Source: Roseiarcus sp963835885 (GTDB taxonomy: Bacteria > Pseudomonadota > Alphaproteobacteria > Rhizobiales > Beijerinckiaceae). Taken from it: 64,000 nucleotides of DNA. This document shows positions 1-8,139 of this stretch, piece after piece (the first letter of the stretch is position 1; every line of letters starts with the position of its first letter). The stretch covers positions 1 through 64,000 of the forward strand of contig CAWIHF010000026.1 in the NCBI GenBank assembly GCA_963835885.1, written 5' to 3'. The notes under the pieces are model-generated. The model had not been told where the DNA came from. It made no database searches and saw nothing but the letters and a program-made list of their open reading frames with translations. The translations under genes and the position numbers were made by a program.

Positions 1-229
1 AACGGCGCCAGCAATAACAGCGGTAGGAACGTCGGAAAATTAAAAACCAAGACTTGCTGTGGTCGCACCAAGGCAACACCACCAGAATAACGGCATACCC
101 CAACACGAACCGACCAGATCGCCACTTAGCGATTGGCTCTGCCCGGTCCCGCGCGGGCCTTTTATGAGCGCGGTCACGTTCGCACAAAACCCTACGGGAT
201 AAAGGCTCGCAATGACGAGTAGAACCGTA
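1..229. other. Window edge downstream of the YcaO gene, no confident gene
   Basis: This stretch lies directly downstream of the YcaO stop codon on the minus strand. One minus-strand frame near the edge reads into a hydrophobic, proline- and leucine-rich stretch (VLVFNFPTFLPLLLLAP), which could be the start of a membrane protein such as a leader protease or exporter subunit. The window ends before this can be tested. Confidence 0.25.
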
Positions 230-1604
230 TCAAGGGGAGGGATGATATTGATCCAGATCCCTGATTGAGCGACCGGGGATGGCGCCGTAAGGGAAGGACG
301 GCAGCGACACTTGCACCATTTCCGGGAAAAACACCGGGCGACCGACCAATCCGTATGTTCGAGTTCAGGCGGCGTAATATCCAGATAAATCGCGTAGTGT
401 GAGACGCTCCTTAACTTGCCAAGGATGTAATCCAGTTCATCGTCAATCGTCGATTGGTAGTTCTTCAAAGTGCTGAGCGTGACTTCGCCTTCCACCATGT
501 TTCTCATGGCTGCGCGCTTGGTATCACCGTGCTCGACGCCAGCCCAGTACGCGACATTGCTATCCAGGTTCGTATGGCTGTGCTCGTCGATGTCGGTGAG
601 GTAGTCACGGGGCTGAAGTGCGGGGCCGTTGTAACCCATATAGAAAATCGCAACAGCTTCAATTAAAGTTCGATAGAGGGTAGCGCCCGGGTCGAAGTCC
701 AGCCCCCGTTCCCAACAGAACGGTCGGGCGCTCGGCGCCCTTGCTCAACAACGCCACACCAAATGCGTGTCCCGGCATTCCCGGCATGGTGTACTCGTAA
801 GCCACAATCTCGACGTCGAGATCGCTGAAGATCTCGCCGATCATTTTGCGTAAAATCGGATCATCCAGGATGAACTCGCCGCGATTTTGTAAGAGTATAC
901 CACCGGATCATCAGCGCGTCAGCTTCGATCGCTTCGAGAAGGGCGCTTCGCAGAGCGAGCTTTGGATCAGTGTGACAAGCGCAGCCTTTGGAAAAGGAGC
1001 TCATAAAGGGAATTTCGTCTTCAAATTGTACGCCCGTAAACAGACACTGGGCTGGGATACAAATATCCTTGCCGGGCTTGAAGAGCGATGGACACCACAT
1101 CCAACTGAGCTTGTCGTCCGGTGTTATGCCGCGGAAAATTAGCTTTCCGCGCATTTTCTCGTAGTCCTTATCGGTGAAGATATTGATCAGTTCCCAGGGC
1201 AACACATTCGAATCGGACTTCAGATCGTTATAGCTCGCCTTGAACAGCTTTTTTTTGACTGCGGCTGCGGCCGTAATAAGCGCATAGCGCTCGATAGCCT
1301 CTCCGAGAAGCCGAATGAGTGCTTCTTCCCTATAGACGCCGTAGCCCGCCAGGTGATATTGAATTTCGCTCTTTTCACCCAACAAGATCTTGTGGTAGCT
1401 GGGCATTCGGGCCGTCATTGTTTGCACTCGGGGCGCGTGTTTTGATTGCGCCACTTGAATAATCTGCGATTCCGTAATGCCGAAGTGCTGGCTGCACAAC
1501 CGCCTAAAATCGTTGATCACGTGCACGCTAGCCGGATAAAACCTCAGCACGAGCTTTGTCCTCTTCAATGGGCCGCGAGACCTAGGATCGACTGGTATCC
1601 ACAA
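230..1604 (-). CDS. YcaO-domain TOMM cyclodehydratase (SagD-like), frameshifted
   Basis: ATP-dependent cyclodehydratase that activates backbone amides of a precursor peptide so that Cys/Ser/Thr side chains close to thiazoline/oxazoline rings. The N-terminal two thirds read in one frame and carry the YcaO features LAGYGVYREEALIRLLGEAIERYA and KGCACHTDPKLALRSALLEAIEADA, with the Glu and Arg residues typical of the ATP site. The protein then continues in two further frames: DDPILRKMIGEIFSDLDVEIVAYEYT, and a C-terminal part with YAIYLDITPPELE and RVFFPEMVQVSLPSFPYG, ending in HPSP, which resembles the proline-rich C-terminus of these enzymes. Three one-base shifts (near 885, 690 and 320; net +1) separate the pieces and may be sequencing errors. 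The start is uncertain: TTG codons at 1604 or 1568 are the candidates, since the upstream ATG overlaps the zinc-ligand region of the SagC-like gene in another frame. It is the last clear gene of the operon in the window. Confidence 0.85.
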
Positions 1605-2706
1605 GAGTGATCCGTTCGAGGACACGATCAACGATTTTTTTCGACGAGCTATACATTTCTTCCATTCGGGCTTCGGCAACGAAACCGCAGGCCGGACAGA
1701 ACGGTACACGCAGCAGAGGCTGAACCTGAATCTCCATGAGGGGCACGTAGGTGTTCAATACGCGTCCAGCCAACTTCGCCTTCCCGATTTTGGAGACCAT
1801 AAGCCCTTCAAACAAAGCCTGCGCTGCCAGAGAATGCATCAGTGGGGTGGCGCGAATCTTGTTGTCGAATCTGGGAAGGTTTCTGGTTTGGGCTACGAAT
1901 TGCTGATATGTGGGCATCTCCTGCATCCGCGCCAGCAAGCGCTGCTCAAAGCACTCAAAGCATCCCGTTTCCGGGGGCTTGATGGTGAAAACAGTGGTAA
2001 ATGGTCCGTCTAGAAGGCTAAGGCTCAGGGCTTGCGAGGTCTGAATGAGGGCTCGATTAAGATTGCGCAAAAAGATGATGTGAGGTCTTTCGATACATCC
2101 GACGATACAGCTGAAGGGCTCAAGGATCCCACGTAAGGACTCCAGTTGTTTCCTGGTTCCGTAAGCCTCGAACTTGGTGGTTAAGTCCATCGCCTCAATT
2201 ACTTTGAATTCGTCTTGAGTCATGACCGTCAAGGGCATGCTGATTTCCTTTGCCAGCATAACCGCATAGTCCTTTATCGATTGGGTGTCTGCAAAAAACA
2301 ATACAGGTCTCTCGCTGAGCCAGCTATTGGGTGCGTGTTCGGTAGTGTCGCCGAGGAGTTGGTTGAGAAAATGTGTGGCGTCCGCGTCATCTCCGTCGAA
2401 CACGTAGTCTTTGGCCCGCAAGGCATCGAGTGTTTGCCCAACTTGTTCTCTTTCCAGTTGTGTAAGATTCTGCTCGTCGGGCAGGCGCTTGCTGTCCACT
2501 CCTCTGCCGTCTTGCAGTAAGTCGAACATCTTGACTAAAGTGACTTTGTGATCCTTGCTGAGACCGTCGAAAGTCAGGATTGCTTCTTCAAAATTCCAGA
2601 CACCTTTACGAATACGGAGTTCATCGGTGCCATTGTAGTAAATTTGCACGTCGTCACGCAACATTAGAGTCTTGTGGGCGTCGTTCGCCTTAGAGGTGTC
2701 ATTCAT
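1582..2706 (-). CDS. TOMM leader-binding ocin-ThiF-like protein (SagC-like)
   Basis: Partner of the YcaO enzyme. In known azol(in)e systems this E1/ThiF-like protein binds the precursor leader and presents the core for cyclisation. The N-terminal 110 residues have the helical/winged shape of a RiPP recognition element (LTFDGLSKDHKVTLVKMFDLL, then LTQLEREQVGQTLDALRAKDYVF). Two CxxC pairs, CFECFEQRLL at about residue 225 and CPACGF near residue 350, are the zinc ligands usual in ocin-ThiF proteins. No glycine-rich ATP-binding loop is seen, as expected for this non-adenylating branch. ATG at 2706 is chosen because a G-rich Shine-Dalgarno lies 4 bases upstream. The stop overlaps the start region of the YcaO gene, suggesting coupling. 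It reads without a frameshift (374 residues). Confidence 0.85.
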   Translation of the reverse strand: MNDTSKANDAHKTLMLRDDVQIYYNGTDELRIRKGVWNFEEAILTFDGLSKDHKVTLVKMFDLLQDGRGVDSKRLPDEQNLTQLEREQVGQTLDALRAKDYVFDGDDADATHFLNQLLGDTTEHAPNSWLSERPVLFFADTQSIKDYAVMLAKEISMPLTVMTQDEFKVIEAMDLTTKFEAYGTRKQLESLRGILEPFSCIVGCIERPHIIFLRNLNRALIQTSQALSLSLLDGPFTTVFTIKPPETGCFECFEQRLLARMQEMPTYQQFVAQTRNLPRFDNKIRATPLMHSLAAQALFEGLMVSKIGKAKLAGRVLNTYVPLMEIQVQPLLRVPFCPACGFVAEARMEEMYSSSKKIVDRVLERITLVDTSRS

Positions 2707-2858
2707 ATTACCCCCCCCCACTGTTTGTACGACTACCACTCGTGTTTGTAGGGCTGCCGCTGGACTAAGTTAGACAGCCGGCGCACATCTTGGAACGGTT
2801 AGATAGAATGGACCAAACAGCTATCGTTGCCGAATTTGATTATCCGCGAACGCGTGTT

Positions 2859-3866
2859 CTAGAGCATCCCGACAACTGTCGTGTGCACCAATTGTTTGGA
2901 GAGTCCGTCAATACTCAGGAACCGCTCAGTCTGCACTTTTTCCCAGCCGCCCATATCTGAGGAACCCACTTTCGTGGCCGTGCAAACCAGGTGAATATTT
3001 GCGGCGATCTCGCCTGCTTCAACGACGGCGAAAATCAAGCCCATATCGCCGTACTTTCTGGAGTTTTCGTACACGCTATAGACGTAGTATATCGTCAAAT
3101 TCACCTTGGCTGGCTCTACGTTCGGTCCCCAACTGAGGCCCAAGGCGAGATGTTCCTTCCGCCTCTGCTCGTTGAACGCCGTTACTTTCTTGAGAGAATG
3201 GCCGACAGGCAGATAAATGTAAATCCCGTCCGCAAGTTTTTCTACATTCTGAAGAACAAGATACAAGGATATTGGATTTAAGCCTCCACCCGATGAAGCG
3301 GCTCGAGTATGGACAGCTTCCGGAGCGCCGAGCGAGTATTTAGGCCACTGTGGATCGTCTTCTTCCGAAAACATGGCCAAATCGCCGGTTACGCCGTTGC
3401 CGTAGAACAGGATCGTTGACAACTCTTGCAGCGGCATGGTCTTTCCGGTGAACTGTCGCAAACTTCTGCGGGCGCGGATGGTGATGCCGAGTGAGGCATT
3501 GACATTTTGATAGCGTGGTAGCTTGATGATTTCTTCGGGATTGTCCTGATCTTCCTCTTCGCTAAGCTGTCGAAGTGCCAGACTGCTGCGTGACGGGAAG
3601 CCAAAATAGCCGTTAACGCCGAGCGGCAGCCCCAGATCCAGGGAGCTGCGCTTAAAATTGAGCAAAAATTCCTGGCTTAATTGATATGTCCGGGAAACGA
3701 GTACGCTGGAATAAGCGGCCTCTGGGGGCACAACGACTGTGCTGTCTGTGTACACCGATCCAGCTAAATTGGCGACCCAATGAAAAATCTCTATGAGAGA
3801 CTGATATTCATTTTCCAAAAAATACTGCAGTGGAAGCTCAGTTCGGCGAGGCTTCTGGAACGCCAT
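2859..3866 (-). CDS. SagB/ThcOx-type FMN dehydrogenase
   Basis: Nitroreductase-fold, FMN-dependent dehydrogenase that oxidises thiazolines/oxazolines to thiazoles/oxazoles in TOMM pathways. At 335 residues, it has an N-terminal docking region of about 120 residues followed by the flavoprotein domain: IRARRSLRQFTGKTMPLQEL (FMN phosphate site), SSGGGLNPISLYLV, and the C-terminal YGDMGLIFAVVEAGEIAANIHLV plus LLSID-like region. The ATG at 3866 has a GGAG Shine-Dalgarno 7 bases upstream. It is followed by the SagC-like and YcaO genes on the same strand, giving the gene order B-C-D known from streptolysin-type clusters. Function is inferred from family and context; the exact heterocycle pattern cannot be read from the sequence. 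Confidence 0.9.
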   Translation of the reverse strand: MAFQKPRRTELPLQYFLENEYQSLIEIFHWVANLAGSVYTDSTVVVPPEAAYSSVLVSRTYQLSQEFLLNFKRSSLDLGLPLGVNGYFGFPSRSSLALRQLSEEEDQDNPEEIIKLPRYQNVNASLGITIRARRSLRQFTGKTMPLQELSTILFYGNGVTGDLAMFSEEDDPQWPKYSLGAPEAVHTRAASSGGGLNPISLYLVLQNVEKLADGIYIYLPVGHSLKKVTAFNEQRRKEHLALGLSWGPNVEPAKVNLTIYYVYSVYENSRKYGDMGLIFAVVEAGEIAANIHLVCTATKVGSSDMGGWEKVQTERFLSIDGLSKQLVHTTVVGML

Positions 3867-3880
3867 GCAGCATCTCCAAC

Positions 3881-4171
3881 TTACCGGATTTGAGCGCGAG
3901 ACCGTCCGGATTGATTGATTTCCAACTGCGCCGGATTGACGAAAGGCCTGCCAAGGCGACAGCCGGCCGGACGGCCTATCAGCCCCTGGACGGGTGTAGG
4001 ACTAGCCGAGGAACAACAAAACGCGGCATTGTGAGTTGTATGTCGCGAAGGCGCAACTTCGACGTTGAGAGAAAATTCCATGGCGACACCCGAGCCCTGC
4101 GCATGGCCCGGCGCGCCATTACCCCATTCCGGATCGCTCAGCGTCGGCGGCAGTGACCTTGGATCGATCAC
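3881..4171 (-). CDS. Small ORF inside the TOMM operon, unknown or second precursor candidate
   Basis: A 96-residue reading frame starting with GTG at 4171, preceded by AAGGA with 8 bases spacing, and ending 14 bases before the sagB-like start. The placement and ribosome site suggest it is translated as part of the operon. The protein has no recognisable domain. It is rich in Pro, Ser, Gly and Arg, and contains an internal Met followed by FSLNVEVAPSRHTTHNAAFCCSSAS, in which the CCSSAS piece resembles a heterocyclisable segment. It could be a second, longer precursor, an operon-specific accessory protein or a non-coding stretch. No function is assigned. Confidence 0.35.
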   Translation of the reverse strand: MIDPRSLPPTLSDPEWGNGAPGHAQGSGVAMEFSLNVEVAPSRHTTHNAAFCCSSASPTPVQGLIGRPAGCRLGRPFVNPAQLEINQSGRSRAQIR

Positions 4172-4228
4172 CCAAGCATTCCTTCAGCTATTCACTGAGG
4201 AATGCCAGGGTAGCGGAACGTTACGTCA

Positions 4229-4778
4229 TCACATCACGGGTTCGCCGTGTTGCTTCCAATTATCAAGCTCGTCTACTTGCGCCTGCGACAGCATCCGTTG
4301 CGCCGGTTGAGCGTTAAAGTGATTCTGCATGGTATTGTCCAGTTGCATCAGCCCGATGTAGTTTTCATCGGGATCGAGCATCGTGACAAATCGTCCGGCG
4401 CTGTTTGAGGGTTGTGCGCCTCGCTTCGTGAGAGCGTCATCGAAAGTCTTCTTGGCTTGCGGCGGCCCAGAGATAGGGAGATCGGTCGAATTCAGTACGA
4501 CCTTGCCGCCGGCGGCTACCAACTGGCGGACCGTAGCATCCAGGTTGTCGACTGCAAAGAAGCAGGTGATCGGTTCGCGATCATTCTGACGCGCGGCGAT
4601 CCCGAGGGTCAGACCATCCTGATTGATGGGTCGATAGAATGAACTCGATCTTGTCATTCAGGCTTCGCGCGAAATCTTGCCCCCCAAACAGCGTGTTATA
4701 GAACTTTCGCGCGGCCCCAGAGTTTTTGGTTGGAACATTGCAGATAACCAACTTAGCATTTAGCTGACGATTAGCCAT
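4229..4778 (-). CDS. VOC-superfamily (glyoxalase/bleomycin-resistance fold) protein, frameshifted
   Basis: A small metal-binding-fold protein of the vicinal oxygen chelate superfamily. The N-terminal part begins MANRQLNAKLVICNVPTKN and contains GAARKFYNTLFG, typical of the first beta-alpha-beta module. After a one-base shift near 4640 the second part continues with FYRPINQDGLTLGIAA, CFFAVDNLDATVRQLVAAGGKVV and the closing GRFVTMLDPDENYIGLMQL. The repaired protein would have about 182 residues. A clear Shine-Dalgarno (AAGGAG) precedes the ATG at 4778. It sits between the precursor and the sagB-like gene on the same strand. Members of this fold include drug-binding immunity proteins, so a self-protection role is conceivable, but the substrate cannot be read from sequence. 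Confidence 0.75.
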
Positions 4779-4887
4779 AGCGATTCTCCTTTACTGATAG
4801 CCGGTCGTCACAGACGGGGGTCGGTCGTTGCCGACGGGCCTGGTCCATTCTGCGTCATGTGCAAAATCCCGCTAACAGCATGCTGGA

Positions 4888-5007
4888 TTAGCAGGAGCAG
4901 GAACAAGAACAGGACGTGGTCGGGCAGCAAGTGGTGCCGCCTGGGGTCAGCACAACGCTGGATGAAGCTGAGCAGGTCGAACCAAAGTGTTTACTAAAAC
5001 GCAGCAT
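4888..5007 (-). CDS. Streptolysin S/listeriolysin S-like TOMM precursor peptide
   Basis: A 39-codon gene, found by reading the minus strand upstream of the sag-like enzymes. The leader begins MLRFSKHFGS and ends VVLTPGG at residues 18-24; streptolysin S and related precursors similarly start MLKF and end in APGG or a similar Gly motif before the core. The core, residues 25-39, is TTCCPTTSCSCSCSC with 6 Cys, 4 Ser and 4 Thr in 15 residues, the kind of alternating Ser-Cys run seen in listeriolysin S. GGGAG lies 8 bases before the ATG. It is the first gene of the minus-strand run precursor-VOC-ORF-SagB-SagC-YcaO. The likely cleavage point is after Gly24 (inference). Biological activity (cytolysin, antibacterial or other) cannot be predicted from this alone. 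Confidence 0.88.
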   Translation of the reverse strand: MLRFSKHFGSTCSASSSVVLTPGGTTCCPTTSCSCSCSC

Positions 5008-5230
5008 GGTAGTTGTCTCCCTTCTTTGGAGGAACATCTCTCTCCCAAAACTTGCATCTTCACTTTGTGCGCTGTTGACAAAACGAGGTCTGCGCCATGT
5101 TTGGCCTTCGGTTGGTCCTTATATAAACACCGCCCTCGCACTCCTCGCGAGCGGGCGGATGCAGACCGAAATTCCCCAGAGGGACGCCGGACGCAGCACT
5201 AAGTAATACCTCTTACCTCCACGCGGTTTG
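5008..5230 (-). promoter_or_regulatory. Upstream region of the TOMM precursor, candidate promoter
   Basis: About 220 bases upstream of the precursor start contain no supported ORF. On the minus strand a TATATAA box occurs at about 5115-5121, roughly 110 bases before the ATG, and a TTGTCA-like element lies nearer the gene. The promoter must lie here or just beyond, since the precursor is the first gene of the run; the exact start site is not determinable. Confidence 0.3.
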
Positions 5231-5245
5231 GTTTGCAAGGGGGAC

Positions 5246-5463
5246 CGGGCTCATTTGACAGGGCAATCGGGCGAAGCGAAGATTCTGACGGTTGGGCGCA
5301 CTCCCGCCCCCCTTGCGGGGGCGGGCAGGGGTGGGGGGTCGCGCTGCGCTCTCCGTGGAGGGCGTCGATGAACAGCTTCCGAGGTCTGGCGCGACGCCCC
5401 TCCTTTATCCTCCCCCACAAGGGGGGAGGAGATCGCCTTCGCCCGATTGCCCTGGGCTCATTT
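5246..5463. repeat. Inverted and direct repeat pair framing a G/C-rich hairpin region
   Basis: A 17-base sequence (AGGGCAATCGGGCGAAG, 5260-5276) recurs inverted at 5437-5453, and GGGCTCATTTG occurs in direct orientation beside both copies. Between them lie G-run/C-run hairpins typical of intergenic repeats in high-GC alphaproteobacteria. No gene is supported inside. Confidence 0.45.
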
Positions 5464-5488
5464 GCCAGGACGCGAAGTTGTACAATCA

Positions 5489-5614
5489 GTGTTCGAGCTT
5501 GGGGAGAGGCGCTATCTGGTTCGGGTATTTGTCGATGTGGATTGAAGCCCGGCCGAGGTCGTCACCGCCTACCACACGAGCAAAATCGACAAATACTGGA
5601 GACAGCAATCATGA
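5489..5614 (+). pseudogene. Remnant of a DUF4258 protein upstream of DUF2283
   Basis: The frame reads VFELGERRYLVRVFVDVD, then an in-frame TGA at 5543-5545, then SPAEVVTAYHTSKIDKYWRQQS and a stop. The last part matches the usual C-terminus of DUF4258 proteins, which often sit just before DUF2283 genes as a toxin-antitoxin-like pair. The N-terminal half is missing. The stop codon overlaps the next start as ATGA, a trace of the original coupled pair. Confidence 0.55.
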
Positions 5615-5808
5615 AGATCGCCTACGATCGGAAGACGGATTCTCTGAGCGTCATTCTGAAACAGGGCGTCGCGGTGGCGGAGAGCGACGAGGATAAGCCT
5701 GGCGTGATTCTTGATTACGACGAGCATGGCGACCTGCTCGCCCTTGAGATTCTCGACGCCTCGCGCCGCGTCACCGACGTCCGCAAGATCGAATATGAGA
5801 CCACGTGA
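5611..5808 (+). CDS. DUF2283 family protein
   Basis: A 65-residue protein with the DUF2283 pattern: MKIAYDRKTDSLSVILK at the N-terminus (the Y-D-x-x-x-D-x-L-x-I motif), then GVILDYDEHGDLLALEILDAS. Such proteins accompany DUF4258 proteins and are thought to act as the antitoxin-like partner. Here the partner is only a truncated remnant with an ATGA overlap, so this gene may be an orphan. The start has GGAG about 9 bases upstream. It converges on the MazF-like gene on the other strand. Confidence 0.8.
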   Translation: MKIAYDRKTDSLSVILKQGVAVAESDEDKPGVILDYDEHGDLLALEILDASRRVTDVRKIEYETT

Positions 5809-6106
5809 GCGATGATCCGCCCATGACGGCGTCCGAAACACGCCCGAAGTCCTTGGCGATGAGACTGGCGTTGAGAGTGACGACCCTGTCCGTCCGAATC
5901 CAGCTCGCCAGTGGGAGACTGCCTTGCACGAGACGGCCTGATTGAGGGCGACGCCGCGATCAGTCTGGGGACGGGAGGCAGCCGCCAAGGCGATGAAGTT
6001 GCGGTTAGGCGTCGGGGCGGGTCAAGATGAGGACTGGCCGCTTCTTGGCCGTTGACAGGTCCGAGAAGGGAAAGGAAATCAGAACGAGGTCGCCCCGTTC
6101 AAACAC
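5771..6106 (-). pseudogene. PemK/MazF-family toxin, frameshifted
   Basis: The minus strand encodes a recognisable growth-inhibitor endoribonuclease in three frames. It begins with GTG at 6106: FERGDLVLISFPFSDLSTAKKRPVLILTRPDA followed by a stop (TAA, 6005-6007). It continues one base later as NFIALAAASRPQTDRGVALNQA and then, after a further shift, LVQGSLPLASWIRTDRVVTLNASLIAKDFGRVSDAV. FERGDLVLISFPFSD and the SRPQTDRG region are typical of PemK/MazF. The two shifts cancel, so either sequencing errors or mutation could explain them. No antitoxin gene is recognisable upstream. The 3' end overlaps the end of the DUF2283 gene tail to tail. Confidence 0.6.
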
Positions 6107-6344
6107 GATCCCACGAAGGCGCCCGCCCCGTCAGGGGCGATCAGTCATTGATTGCTTGGTGGCGATTATGCGCAAGGGCAATTTGAACTCAAGGACGACC
6201 CCGCAGGGGTCGCCGCCGGAGGCGGTGCGCTCCGCGTATCCGTGACTTCAAATTTCCCTCGCGCTCCGCTCCGCCAAGCAAACAATGGCCTCATCCGCAC
6301 TCATCCGGAGCGCTCGGTAGCGACTTCAATCAGCCAACAACTCG

Positions 6345-7377
6345 CTAACCCCGCAGCCAAAGCTCCGGGCGCTTCCGGGCGAGCCATCCGGCGAGCGCGG
6401 CGTTGACGTGCGCCGGCTTTTCCTGGGCCATCCAATGTCCGGAGGGAACGATCGCCTCGGTCAGGTCGGCGCAAGAGGCGCGCATCGGCTCGGCGAGGCG
6501 CGAGTCGATCGTCTCGCAGGTGTAATCATAGGCGCCGTGCAGGAACAGCGTCGGCATCGCCAGGCGCCAGTTTTTTCGGGCGCGTTCGGCATAGGCGGCG
6601 TTCGCCTCGCCGTTCATGTACCAGCTGTCGGGGCCAAAAAATCCGTTGCGCGACAGCGCCGCGACATAGCTCGCTTCGGCCTCCTCGCCGATCACGCGTT
6701 CGTCCCTCGGCAGGCTGGGCGCCTTGTTGTCGGGACCGAACCAGCCGCTGTTGGCGCGCACCAACGCCGTACGATTGGGCTTGCCGCGTCCATCCGGGTT
6801 GCCTGCACGGAACAGCGCGCGGATGGTGGCGCGAACGTCGGCCTCGAAGCCGGCGGAAGCGCGGGCGAAGTTCTCGAGATAGAAGACCTGATAGTCCCAC
6901 TGCCCGTAGGGATACTTGTCCTCCGGATAGAGGCTGCGGTTGATCAGCGGCAAAAGGGCGTTCACGCTGAAGCCCTCGGGAATATAGGGGACCGAGAGGG
7001 CCGCGACGGCGTGGCAGCGATCCGGATGATGCTGGGCGAGCGACCAGACGACCGGCGCGCCCCAATCGTGCCCGGCCCAAACCGCCTTTTCGGCGCCGAT
7101 CGAGTTCGATGAGCTCGATCATGTCCGCGACGATGAGTTCGAGCGCGTAGTCCTCGTGTCGCTGCGGGGCGTCCGAGCGGCCGTAGCCGCGCATATCCGG
7201 CGCGATGGCGCGGAAGCCAAGGGCCCCGAACACCGGAAGCTGGCCGCGCCAGGAAATCGACAGCTCCGGCCAGCCGTGCAGGAAAACAATCGGCGTCCCG
7301 TCCTCCGGGCCGCAGGCGAGATAGAACGTGCCGTGACGGTGGCTCCGGGTGAAGTGCTCGGTGACGGGGAAGGTCAC
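6345..7377 (-). CDS. Epoxide hydrolase-type alpha/beta hydrolase, frameshifted
   Basis: The N-terminal part, from GTG at 7377, has the oxyanion-hole motif FLHGWPE and APDMRGYGRSDAP. After a one-base shift near 7098 the nucleophile elbow GHDWGAP follows (catalytic Asp), then the cap region and a C-terminal GHWMAQEKPAHVN with the catalytic His. Order and spacing match epoxide hydrolases of the alpha/beta fold, which add water to epoxides; the repaired length would be 343 residues. The start overlaps the stop of the Uma2-type gene (GTGA), so the two are probably cotranscribed. The physiological substrate is unknown. Confidence 0.8.
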
Positions 7378-7961
7378 GCGAGCTCCAGCTGGTCGAGCCG
7401 CAGCGCGAACGCCTCCGGCGCGAAAAGCGGTGCAAGCCTGTCGGACGGACCGAGGTCGCGTTTGTCGCGATAGCCGTCGGGCGCCGGATCGCAAAAGATG
7501 CGTGCAGTCAGCTTCACGGCGTCGATGACCCAGAGTTCGCGCACGCCGAAGCCGGCGTAAAGCGCAGCTTTGCGGCCCATGTCGTACTGCAGTGACGAAT
7601 CCGCGATCTCGACGACGAGGAGGACGCTGGGGCCCGTTATTCCGGTGAGGCCAATGGCTCGAGGATAGATGATGACATCGGGTTCGAGATAGGTGTCTTC
7701 CCTGAGACGGAACGTCGTTTCCTGGATCAGGTGGCAATCTTCGGGTCGCGCGCGAATCCAACGGTCGACGAGCGCCCTCTTGACAACTTCGTGGTGGTTT
7801 CCCTTTGGCGACATCGGAACCAGCTCCCCGCCGATCAGCTCGACGCGCTCGTCCTCGTCCATGACCCCGGCCGCGACCATCGCCTCGACCTCGGCCACCG
7901 TGAAACGGCGGCGCGGCAGGCCCTCGGCGGCCGTGGTGACCCGTGCGGCGGCGGACGTCAT
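7374..7961 (-). CDS. Uma2 family (DUF820) restriction-endonuclease-fold protein
   Basis: A protein with the Uma2/DUF820 layout: RRRFTVAEVEAMVAAGVMDEDERVELIGGELVPMSPKG at the N-terminus, the PD-(D/E)xK-like core TYLEPDVIIYPR and VLLVVEIADSSLQYD with the usual D and E residues, and YAGFGVRELWVIDAV near the end. The family is predicted to be a nuclease of unknown role, common in mobile or accessory gene pools. ATG at 7961 is chosen because GGAGAGCAGGAGCC precedes it; an upstream ATG at 8033 has no good ribosome site. Length is 195 residues. Confidence 0.8.
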   Translation of the reverse strand: MTSAAARVTTAAEGLPRRRFTVAEVEAMVAAGVMDEDERVELIGGELVPMSPKGNHHEVVKRALVDRWIRARPEDCHLIQETTFRLREDTYLEPDVIIYPRAIGLTGITGPSVLLVVEIADSSLQYDMGRKAALYAGFGVRELWVIDAVKLTARIFCDPAPDGYRDKRDLGPSDRLAPLFAPEAFALRLDQLELA

Positions 7962-8139
7962 GGCTCCTGCTCTCCTTTTCGTCTCCCAATCTATCACACT
8001 GGATGGCTCGCGTCGTCGCCCGGCCGGCGTCATGCGGCGCCCTACGAAACTCGCCCTCTTTGATCGGCGCCGCCCTTAACGCCACGGAAACCCTGTTGCT
8101 CAACATTGCAGGCCTAGCTTGCGGCGAGGAGCGAGGCGG

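Noticed and set aside
861..1709. YcaO start at the ATG at 1709
   Set aside because: The first 40 residues from that ATG are an out-of-frame reading of the SagC-like gene's zinc-ligand C-terminus; a start at 1604 or 1568 fits the operon better.
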